Below, in pieces: positions 29,964 through 41,000 of a DNA stretch of 64,000 nt. The notes under the pieces are model-generated. The model was not told where the DNA came from and did no database searches. It saw nothing but the letters and a program-made list of their open reading frames with translations. The first letter of the stretch is position 1, and every line of letters begins with the position of its first letter. Origin of the DNA: Oscillospiraceae bacterium. GTDB lineage: Bacteria; Bacillota; Clostridia; Oscillospirales; JAAYXM01. The stretch is from assembly GCA_015068085.1 (NCBI GenBank), contig SVLF01000006.1, forward strand, positions 1-64,000, in the 5' to 3' direction. The position numbers and the translations under genes are program-made.

Positions 29964-31523
29964 TTACTTTATCCTTTTGTATGCTTCATCGTAAATTGCA
30001 AGAATCTCGTCAATCGGTTGCTCAGCAAGCTCTGCCTGGAACTTATCCCATTCGGACATCGGGCGCTGTCCGAGAACAAATTTCTGAAGGTTTTCCTCCA
30101 CAAATGTATTAAGCGATGTGTTGTAATCGGCAAGCATTTCAGCCTCGGCAGATGACATACTCATATATGTGGTAGGCTCAAGCTCCGGAAGTGTGTGTTC
30201 AAGCACAAAGTCTGTTGTTGCTGCCTGCTCCTCTGACATACACGCCTCTGCGGCTGCAGGATCGATGCGGAGATATGAACCGATTGTCTGAAAACCGTAA
30301 AGAATCTGGGCATTGTTCTCATTTTCCGGGAAAATGAAACGCTTCTTGCCGTCAACAACCTCGTAAGTCTCACCTTCCTTGCCCCACGAAACAATCTCAC
30401 TTCCTTCGTCGGAGTAGAACCAGTTGATGTATCTCATTGCATTTGCAATACTTGCCTCATCACCGGTATTCGGGACAGCCATGCCTGTTGGGTCGTTATT
30501 GAACTTGTTCATCATTGCAACACCGAGTCCGTTTTCCGCCTTCGGAGGCTTCATCGCCGCAATTGTATATTCAGGATTTTTCCCTCTTCCGATATTGTTG
30601 AAGAAGTCAATACGAATCTGATACTCCGGCATTATAAATCCACGGTCAGTGGACATGAGCTCCTGCCACGAGGTTGCGCTGATTGTGAAGAAATCCTGAG
30701 GAAGCAGCTTTTCATCTACCATCTTTTTAAGAAACTCCACTATTTCACGCATTACCGGTTCGCTTGCACCGTAGCACCACTTCTCATTTTCAAAATCATA
30801 GTATGCGCCGTAACGGAAATATGGTTTCCACGACGGTCCCATAACGTTTATATTGGACATTCCCGAACGCAAGCAGAACGGATAGGAATCCGGATAAAGT
30901 TCCTTAAGTTTCTTTGAGACAGTGTAAAGCTCATCAATCGTTTCAGGAGTCTTTATATTATGCTTTTCAAGTATATCCTTGCGGTAGAGCCAGCCACGGA
31001 TATTCTTTGAGCGTTCCATACCGTAAATCGGAGTGTAATAAACCTTTCCGTCGATACCCTTACGTGTATTCTTCATCCACTGCTCGTTCTCAGGACGGGA
31101 GTTCCAGAACGCATTATAATCAGGAAGGAATTCTTCATAATCATCGAACGCTACAAATGCCCCCTGCTCACTATAGTCTGAAAGCTTACTTGGCTTACTC
31201 ATAAAACCAAATACATCCGGCAAGCTATCCGGAGTTGCCATTACAAGCGTAAACTTTGTTCCGAAATCAGATGACGGAATTGCGTTTACGTTTATCGTTC
31301 CGCCGATAGATTCCTTTATGTACTCCCATACCTTCCAGTTTTCATCATACGGCCAGGATGCGTGGCTTGCGATGGTGATGTCAAGTACTGCATCATCGGG
31401 AATTGCTTTGCCTTCGGGAATGTCGTATGAAATGTCTGAGTTTCCTGCTCCGGTGTTACCTCCGCACGCGCAAAGCGCAAGCAGCATAACTGTTGCGAGA
31501 GTTAATGCGATTAGTTTTTTCAT
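29964..31523 (-). CDS. ABC-type sugar solute-binding lipoprotein (paralogue 1)
   Basis: 519 aa; lipobox LLALCACGG; paralogous to 46292..47854 and 61729..63267 (SHASWPYDENWKVWEYI). Confidence 0.87.
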   Translation of the reverse strand: MKKLIALTLATVMLLALCACGGNTGAGNSDISYDIPEGKAIPDDAVLDITIASHASWPYDENWKVWEYIKESIGGTINVNAIPSSDFGTKFTLVMATPDSLPDVFGFMSKPSKLSDYSEQGAFVAFDDYEEFLPDYNAFWNSRPENEQWMKNTRKGIDGKVYYTPIYGMERSKNIRGWLYRKDILEKHNIKTPETIDELYTVSKKLKELYPDSYPFCLRSGMSNINVMGPSWKPYFRYGAYYDFENEKWCYGASEPVMREIVEFLKKMVDEKLLPQDFFTISATSWQELMSTDRGFIMPEYQIRIDFFNNIGRGKNPEYTIAAMKPPKAENGLGVAMMNKFNNDPTGMAVPNTGDEASIANAMRYINWFYSDEGSEIVSWGKEGETYEVVDGKKRFIFPENENNAQILYGFQTIGSYLRIDPAAAEACMSEEQAATTDFVLEHTLPELEPTTYMSMSSAEAEMLADYNTSLNTFVEENLQKFVLGQRPMSEWDKFQAELAEQPIDEILAIYDEAYKRIK

Positions 31524-31554
31524 TTTGAAGTTACCTCCTTAGTTTTTTGTTTAT

Positions 31555-31576
31555 ATTAACACATAGGTGTGTTAAT
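31555..31576. promoter_or_regulatory. Perfect inverted repeat upstream of solute-binding protein gene
   Basis: ATTAACAC-ATAGGT-GTGTTAAT. Confidence 0.45.
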
Positions 31577-31632
31577 CGTTTTTTCGTTTGCGGAGACCCG
31601 CAAACAGGCTTGCCCTGCCGGGCGGGGTTTTT

Positions 31633-31830
31633 CAAAGGGGTTCTCTTGCGAACCCCTTTGGATCCCCACGCTTTTGCCGCTGCCCGCGCACCGGATAAAT
31701 CATCGCGCTTATCACAGAGACTTGCGTAAACGGCAAAATTGAAATTTTGCCCACGCCGTCTTTTCTGTGATTTCGCTGTGATTTATTCCCGCTTGGCGCG
31801 AAAGGCGGCAATACTAAACAAGAACGTTTT
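31633..31830. repeat. 198-bp composite palindromic repeat, copy A
   Basis: Same order and length as 41201..41398; 69-nt core 31711-31779 differs from the other copy at one base. Confidence 0.85.
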
Positions 31831-32069
31831 AGGTTTCCGTGGGGTATGCAGCCCCCACACGCCCTATTCCACGTACTGCTTTCCGTCGTTGCGTGCGGAG
31901 GGGTTAAAAGGGGAGGTTTCCTTGCGCCACGGGAGTTGGCGCGCGAGTTCTCCCCTTTTTCGCGTTCTTTGCTTACTTTCTTGGCGAAACAAGAAAGTAA
32001 GAACCCCTTCGGGAATTTGCCGAAAACAAAAGAATTCATTCCTTCAACCGCAGGCGAAAAATAGCTTTT

Positions 32070-35000
32070 TTACTTTATGTAATCTAAAATCCTCTTGATA
32101 AGTACTGCAACCTCTGCGCGAGTGGTGTAATCCGTCGGGGCGATGCGGTTGTTCTTGCCGTTGACGAGGTCTGCGCCGATGAGGGCGGTGACTGCTTCGC
32201 GTGCGTAATCTGCGACGGTGCCAAAGTCCTCGTAGTTAGGTTCGTCATAAATGTCGAACTTCACATCAAGTTTCTGCAATGCACGGTAGACTATTACCAT
32301 CATATCCTGGCGGGTTATCGTATTACGCGGGGCAAACTTGTTATCACCGATGCCGTTTACAATACCGCTGTTTCGTGCTATCGCAAGCTCCGGTGCGAAG
32401 TAATCATTTGCCGATACGTCTGCAAAGTTCTCGGTATTTTCACTTTCAAGCTTGAATGCACGGACAAGAAGCAGTGCAAAATCAGCTCTTGTTATATTGT
32501 TCGCCGGAGAGAATGTGCTTGCAGATGTACCCTTTATAATTCCGGCTGTCGCAAGGGTGTTTATCGCATCCTCTGCCCAGGCGTGGTTGCCAAGATCGGT
32601 GAATTGCGGTTTTTCCACCTCATCCGCCTCGCCTACGCTCGGCACCTTCTCCTCAAGGAGAAGGCTTTCATCTTCATCAGTTTTGTCGGATGTGTCGGAT
32701 TCATCGGTCTTGGTTTCATCATCCGGTTTGTCGGTCGGTGCGGCACCGCCGCCACCGCCACCGCCACCACCGCCTCCGGCGGGTGTGGCGGTAGTTCCTG
32801 TTCCGGAATTTTCCGTTTTATCTGATGATGTATTTCCGGTTGTCGAACCGTAAACGGTTACGATAAAGTGAACGGTATCAGACATTACGCCGTTATCAAC
32901 CGTTACCGCAACGTGGTTGTCACCCACCTGAGAGCTGTCCGGCTTCCATGTGAGAACTCCGGTTTCGGAATTGAGGCTCATTCCGCGCGGAAGCGTTGTG
33001 CCCGCAAGCGTGTACTCACGGTCGCTTGTAACATTCAGCGGAATATTTATTGAGCTTCCCGCACTTGTTGTGTACTCTCCGGAAACCGAAATTTCCGGCG
33101 CCGCATCAGTCGTGTAAGTAAGCGGAATTCTGTAGGTGTCATCCACCGCAAAGTTCATCACATAATCGCTTCCATCCTCGGTAAGCGAGCGGAAGTATGA
33201 GACGTCTCCCGTTCCTATACGGATGTTATCTTTTGCCTTTTCCGCGCTCTTGATGATGTACGCGCCGTTCTGACCGCCGTCGTTTTCGATGACAATCATT
33301 CTGCCGACAAGCTCTTCCGGAGCTATCTCTTCGTTATATGTTACTTCCATAAAGTTATCAAGAGAGAGCGTATCGGTAAAGCTTACTATCTTACCGGTTA
33401 TAGCAGCATCCTTGTTCTGTATCGCCTCGCCGAGAGTTTTACCGTCGTGGAGATATGTTCTCACAACATCAGTATTATCGTCTGCCGCAACACTGTAAAC
33501 ACCTACAAAGCCCTCAAAATCAAAGAGATTATCAATTCTGTAAGCTGTCTCGTTGTTTGCCGCATATACAACGTAGTCCACGCGTCCGTTTGTAAGCTCA
33601 ACCTTTATCGCGGCAACAGTCTCATTTCTTCCGACTTCCGTTCCGTCGGCATGCTTTACCGGAACGCGGGTAAGCGAGCTTATCTTGCTGCTGTCCTCAT
33701 ATGGCTCGATTACGGAAGTAAAGAGCGTATCAAGGTTCTTTCCGCTTCTGCGGACAAGGAGATAGTCCGTCCATTCCGGGTTCATATCTCTCTGAACCGG
33801 CTGACCGTCGGCAACAGCTACCTCAGATATATTAAAATCGTTAAGCTGAGTAAGCTTTAAGTGGAGATTCCGCTTTCCCTTCAAGGTCTTGCGATAATCT
33901 TTTATCTTGAAGTCTATCGAGAACTCTCCCGTTCCCGGCTCTACGGCACGCTCAACATTTGCAAGCCAGTTATATCCGTTGGTTGCAGTATACTTTACTT
34001 CCTCGCCAAACGGAACGTCAATACCTGCGTAGCTTCCTCGCGGCTGTGCCGCCATATTCACACCCGTCACAACGCTTTCCTCAGACTGGCTGTGGAAGCT
34101 GTAAACATGCTCGTCACCGCCCTTAATGCGGAAGAAATCGAGCGCGTAGGAAACTGTGTCGTCCACATCGATTGAAACAACCGTTCTGCGGTAGATATCC
34201 GTCACACCCGAATATGCGTTGGGTGCATCGGCGTCCATAATCTTGATGCTTCCGGCATCTTCGAAGTGGTATGGGAAGCCTGTTTTCTTTATTCTTGCCT
34301 GTGCCTTGTCATTTACCACAACGGTGTTGTGTGAGATTGTGCTCTCTGTCCAGTTCTCACCCTGAGTTGTACCTGCACCGCCCGATGATGAGAAGTAACC
34401 AAGGTCCGGCGCCATATTAAGGCCAAATGCATCAAGACCGAGATTGAGCGCATCTTTATGCTTATGAGTTGTCGCTGCGCCGCCAAAGTACATCCACCAA
34501 TCACGCATTGTGTTTGTCTGCGTGGGGTTTGTTACCTTATCGTACATGACACCATCACGGAGTGCTGCAAACCCGTAGCCCGTTGCAATTGAACTTTCGG
34601 AGAAATTGTATTCACCATACTGCTCTACAAGCTGTTTTATCTGTTCTTGCGGAGATTCCGGATCTTTTACGAAAATGCCGTAGTGAATTCCGTCAGTCTT
34701 TCCTTGGTTCGTATGCCAGAGAAGCTGAGCGAACATCGGGTCACCCGTAAGCCGCAATCCCTCAAGCCACGAGGAAGTGTATGTCGGGAATGAAACACCC
34801 GCAAAGGTAGCTGAGCTGTCACCGATGTTCGCACCGCGAACACCTGCGAGGATAAGGTCAAGTCCCATATAGAGCATCTTTATAAACTTCGGATTCTTGC
34901 GAAGATTATCTTCATCACGGAGGCCGTCCCAGTTTTCAAGTGCATCAATATACGGAATAAAGTTTGAAACCCACATTGACATATATCCCATTGAAGATTC

Positions 35001-38000
35001 GTCTGCATAACCGTCGCGGTCAATCTGATTGAACAGTGCAGGACGCATTCCGCCGCCGGTGCATTTCGTCTGTGATGTAGCACCCGGCTGCATAACAAAC
35101 TCTATCATTTCCTGTGTATCGGGGTCACGATCCAGAATAACTGCTGCCTTTGCAAGGTTGTGCTGCTTAAGACCAAAGTTACCTGCAAGCTTTGCGTTCT
35201 TTATCGCAGTGTACGTCTCATAAATGATATTATCCTCTGCGTTCTGGCGGATAAGCTCACCGTTGGTTTTCTTATTGTCAAGGTTCCATTTTTCTGCATA
35301 GCCGGAAAGAACAGATACAACCTCCGGATCATCATAAATATCAAAGAACGCATCATACGCTGTGGTCAGCTCACGGTTTAAGAAGTTTTCCCAGATACGT
35401 CCGACAACCTTTCCGTTGCCCCCGCCATCTGTGGATGACTGGAGATCCGGACAGTCTGTTTTGTAGTCAAAATAAGGATAAAGGTCTGCAACACGATCAA
35501 GTATTATCGCGCCTGCGCGGGCATACTTTTTGTCTCCCGTATAGAGATACGCATCGCGGAACGCCTGAACCGAACGGTAGATAAGCTGGTCCTTATCTGA
35601 GCCATACCACAGTCCATCGTGATTGAATACAGCAATATACCGATGAACGTTTTTAATCTTTGCTCCTTCACTGCTTGTGTTGTAACGGCCTGTATCATAT
35701 CCAAATCCGTCGTCAACGCCCCAGAAATATCCGGTGTTCGGAACTCTGCTGTCTCCTCCGGTTTTGAAATCACCCCAGCCCTGGGTTATCTTATCACCGT
35801 AGAACGGGTCAATCGGCTTTTCACGAAGCTCATTGTATGTTGCGTTGTAAAGATTACCCTTCGGGTCGCCGTAGCCGTAGGGGTTGTCCTTTGCCCAGTC
35901 AAACACCACATACTCGCCTTTTTCGTTTCTTTCACCGCGTCCGCAGAGAATACCGTTTTCTTCTCTTGCAAGCGTGTAGTCAAACTCGCCATGTTCATCC
36001 AAACCGCGCTCGTAATATGCTCCGAAATCATTACTCGGGAAGAGGCGCTTACAATCCGGGCACTGAATCTTCCACGGGCGGTTTATCGTGTCAATGTTCC
36101 ACGCATATTTGCCATACTTATAGTTAAGGTCAACTCCGCAATAGAAGCAGCGCCAGATCATCGGATCTTCCGTTTCTACAAGATCGAATGCACGCGGCAG
36201 CGTATGCGCGGTTATCATATTATATATGTAATCGAGATGCGGCAGATATCCATCTGCTTCTTCAATCACGCTTTCAGCTGTCGTTTTTGCCCAGTCGTAA
36301 AGCTTTATATTTTCGCGCGCTGCATCTATTTTTTCTTTGGTGTAATACGTTGATGCAACCTTACCGTCACGGACGGAAATCGTTATCTTTTCACTGCGCG
36401 GTACACCATCAAGAGTTACCGTTACGGTAACATCCGTAACACCTACATCTACCGGAGTTACGCGGCCGTTTCCGTCAACGGTGAGAACGTTTTCATCAGC
36501 GGAGGAATATACCGCGGCACCTGCCGGAATAGGAAGACTCTTTCCGTCATTGTCATATGCGCGGAGATAAAGCTCTGTTCCCTTGCCGCCTGCCTTTATA
36601 ACCTGAGTTACAGCGCCGAGCGTAAGGCTCGCAAAGCCATATTCTATTACGTTAAGCGGAATCGGCTCTGAGAAATAATCATTTCCGTTAAAGGTCACCT
36701 TTGCCTTAATGGTTGTTGAACCGACTGTCTTACCGACAAGCTTTGTTTTGCTTTCCATAACTGCAACCGATGTATCTTCAATGATATATTCAACCGAAAT
36801 ATCTCCGGAATCTATTTTACGTCCATTGGAAAGATATGCATTGACCGCAGGAGCGCCCGAGCCGTTCACAAATATATCATACTGCGGATGTACAAACTCA
36901 ACGCGCGAGAGCGTATCCCCGGTTACCGTGATGTCAATCGTATTCGAGAGTGTGTCGTCACCGATTTTTGCAGTTGCGGTTATAGTTGCATTTCCCGGAG
37001 CAATGGCTGTAAGCTTCGAGCCTGACACGCTAACAACATTTGAATCCGAGGAAGAAAAAGTGATGTTATTATCCGGATCAGCTTTGTTTCCATGCTTGTT
37101 TCCAAAGCTGTATTCTCTTCCGCCACCCAATATAACCTTCGGTGTAACCGTCGTAGTTTCTCCTGCTGCCATTGAGGTCTTTTCTGCAGAGAGCCCGACA
37201 GATTCAAGACCTCCGACACCTTCAACATATGAAAGCTGAAGATACGCCGGAATCATATGCGAATAGTTGCCCTCCGGACTCTTTGTCATCGCGCGGAAGA
37301 TTATCGTATGTACACCGCGGGTGAGGTACATTGTGTTAAGGGATTTAAGTGCATTGTAGTTTCTGTTCGTGGACATATCCGTCCAGAAGCAGAAATTACC
37401 CAAATATGCTCCATCCATATAGAGGTTTGCGTTCTTTGCGCCGCGATAGTACTGAGTTCCGAGGAAGTCTATCTCATACCAGCCGTCGTAATCGACCTGT
37501 ATATCTATAGCAAGGTCTGCATTTTGCGTCTGTCCGACAGATGTAATCTGTGCATGTGTTCCCTGAGAATAGCAGCGTAGCTTTGAACTCGACGGAGCAG
37601 ACACATCGCTTGATGTTTTGGCTGCATTTATCCGCCAGCCGTACTCATCAATCATTACATCCGAAGCATATCCCGAGCCGGGCTTTCTGAAATCAATAAG
37701 CTTGCTCTTCGGAGAATTCGGCGTAACCTTAATTTCAAACGGATCACTGTCGATTGTGTATTCTCCGCACGTTACCGTTGCAATAACCGTTACGGAGTCA
37801 CATTCTGAAACACCGGTAATAACACCTGTTTGGGAATTAACCTTAAGATACTTTTCATCCTCAGTATTCGCAAGTCTGTACGAAACTGTGCAGACATCCG
37901 GGTTTGCAGGAGATCCGCTTACGTGGCCTGCGCGGTAGCTGAGGCTTCCGGTAAAACCTGCTTCAACACTCTCCGAGCCGATGATTTCAGCCCAGGCAAG

Positions 38001-41000
38001 CGGGGTGTTGTCTGCAACGGTCACACTTACAGAACCTTTTACTTCGATTCCCGCAGACTCTACATACAGAATAATATCAGCCTTACCTGCATTGTGAGCA
38101 GTAACCACGCCGTCCTGTGATACAGATGCAACGGACGGATCTGAGCTTTCATACCAGTATACCGAGCTTTCACCGACATACGGTGTATCGTCATTGTTAA
38201 AGAGCGCGTAATCAAGTGTTGTTGTCTCGCCATGGAAAAGGTTTGGCTTTTCGGCTGTAACCGCAACCTTTGTGAGCGTTCTGATAATCGGACCGAGCGT
38301 AATAGTGTTAAGATAGCAGAGTGATGTTCCTGCATTGCTGTCCTTTGACGGAGTGAATACAAGGAGATATTCGCCCGCCTCCGGAACGTTTACCCAGAAA
38401 TCCGTAACGCTTGTTATCTCTTTGGGATCACCCTTGAGGGAGCTGTGAATACCAACGTATTTTGCTTCTTTGAGAAGTCCGTCAATCTCGTCGGCTTCAT
38501 AGCGCTTGTTCGGGTCTGCCTTTATCATATGAACGTGGGTACGGACACCTGTATCTGAGGTCGTTCCGCGGCCTATAGAAAGGCTGTAACGTCCTGCGTT
38601 CTCAACAAGAAGCCTTACCGCGAGATACGGACCCGGAGCTTCTTTGTGCTTTCCGTTGTTCGGCTCGTTCCAATATTTTTCCACAAGGTCAAGACGAACA
38701 TAATTTGTGTTTACCTGCGGGTTAAGGCAGGATGCAAGATAGTTCTGAGCTCCGTCCTTATAGAGATACTTTGTCGGATGCTCTATTGCCCACTTCGGCT
38801 CTGTCTCCTTCATAGCGGAGAAGGCTTCCACCTTTTCGCCCTGTGCATTTGTCGTTATGCACGGCTTCCAGCTTGCTATACCCTGGTTTCTGATGAGTGA
38901 GCTGCCGACACGTCCGTCAACCCATGTTCTGTTGACGGTCTCGCCGCTGTCACCGAACACATAGTAGTTGTTAGTATCCTTTGCCGTTGCCTTATACATT
39001 TTTGCAAGGTCAAATGCACCGCTTGTCATGTTGTATACAATCGGCTCGCCCTGATATTCCGGAAGTCCTTCAATCGGAGCATCGGGGACTGCAACCCCAT
39101 CCGGCTCGGGATCGGGTTCCGGTTCAGGCTCCGGCTCAGGTTCGGGATCTGTTCCCGGGCCCGGTTCGGGCGTTGTGCCACCGGTTACCACCACATCAAC
39201 AGTTGCCGTCTTTGTGACGTTGCCGATTGTCGTTGATACCTCAATGGTCGTTGAACCGGCAGCAACTGCCGTAATAACACCTGCATCGTCAACAGTTGCA
39301 ACAGCTGTGTTGTTTGATTTGTAGGTGGGCGTCCCTTTGACGGAAGTTTGATTGATGCTCTCAATTTTTCTTCCGGTGTTGGAATAAGTATTAATCACAC
39401 TTACTGTTGCCGAGGTTTCGCCATCTGTTGAAAGATCAACACGGTCATGAGAGAGCTCTATTCTGTCAAGCACTACTTCATGAAGAGAAAACTCGGTAAA
39501 ATAGCCTGTCAAAGCAGTGTTTGCCACAGAAGTGCTGTTGACGTTAAGACGAGGTACCATTCCCACAGTATCATTACCGTCAGTCAGATCCATATTGCTT
39601 CTATACTGCAATACAGAGGGAGTTGCAAACATTTTCCATCCGGTCGTGGAATCGGTCACCTCATAATCACCGTCATTCCATACGGCAGCGGTTTTAATAT
39701 GCGCATTCTGAGTTGTCCCCTTTTTCCATGCTGTAGAGATTCCTGCCAATACCGTTGCCGGTGCAGGCAAGTTATTCTCCGAAGTTTTATCAAGCTTTAT
39801 CCATCCGGTAAACTCATAAATCTTTTCATTTCTTGTTGTATTTATTCCGTCACCGGATTTTGCCTTATCGTCGCTTGTTGTTATGTAAAATCTTGTCCCG
39901 TTGGTTACCGTTTTCAAACCGTGAACCGCCGAAGTCCGCCCCGGCATATCGGTGAACGATTCTAACGTGGATGTAATTTCAGAAGTTGCTTTGGTTCCTC
40001 CGAAAATCCAGATGGTATCAGATTCTTCGGTAGTTGTGCCAAGTCCACCGTCGTCATAAATGCCATTTCTGAAATAATCATCGCCGGACTTTCCGGGTGC
40101 CGTGCTGATTCTATTCTCACCGACAACCGGGATTTCAATCGTGTGGTTCTTTCCGCCTGCGCTTACCGTGACGGTTGCTTTACCCATTGCAACGCCGGTA
40201 ACCTCGCCGTTCTGTGCAACGGTGAGAACACCCTCCGGCGCGACGGAAAGCGTTGCCCCTGCCGGAACACCGGAGATTGCAAGAGTATCGCCGACATGGA
40301 GAAGCTTCTGCGGGAAAGAAAGAAGCGATTCTTCCTCTTCATCCTCTCCCTCGTCCGGAGACTGACCTGCCGGGACGAGCTTTATACCGGAAAGGGAGAT
40401 AGTCTGCTTATACGCCGATTTTACCGACTCGCCTTTTTTCACATAATACTCGTAAACGTTTCGTCCGTTGGGATATGATTCCTGATTGCTGTGCGTTGAA
40501 AGGCCAATCGGGCTGTTTTTCAGAGACTCGGAATCGCAGTAAAGAACAAAATAATAATTTTTGCCTTCCGTGAGCGAAATTTCCGATGCATTTTCTCCCT
40601 TAAGCACCGGCTGATATGTATCCTTCTGCGCTGTGCTGAAATTAAAACGTCCGAAAACGTTTGCATATGCATCTGCGTAAACATCATCAAGGAAATAGCA
40701 GGGCTTTGCCTTATTATCCGTCATTGATGACGGTGATGAGCATCCGCTTGCACTACAAGCCGTGCTTCCCGTGTTTTCAACAATGAAAATTGCCGCATCG
40801 GCAGAAGTCACGGTCGGGTCATCGGATTTCAGATAAAGATTGAAATCGCCCGACGTTGCCGCTGTGAACGGTATTGCCACATACGCAGTGTTGCTATTGC
40901 GCGTATTATCCATCATCGCACGGCACTGAGCTGTTATTTTCAGCACGCCGTCCGCAACGGAAGAAGTGTAATAAGTTGCATTGTTCTGAATAAGTGTGCT

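Noticed and set aside
31632-32098. ORFs of 135, 119 and 72 aa in the intergenic repeat mosaic
   Set aside because: They translate palindromic repeat DNA and overlap each other on both strands.
32720-32800. GCC/CAC triplet run considered as a CRISPR or tandem noncoding repeat
   Set aside because: It is the glycine tract of the giant SLH protein, in frame.
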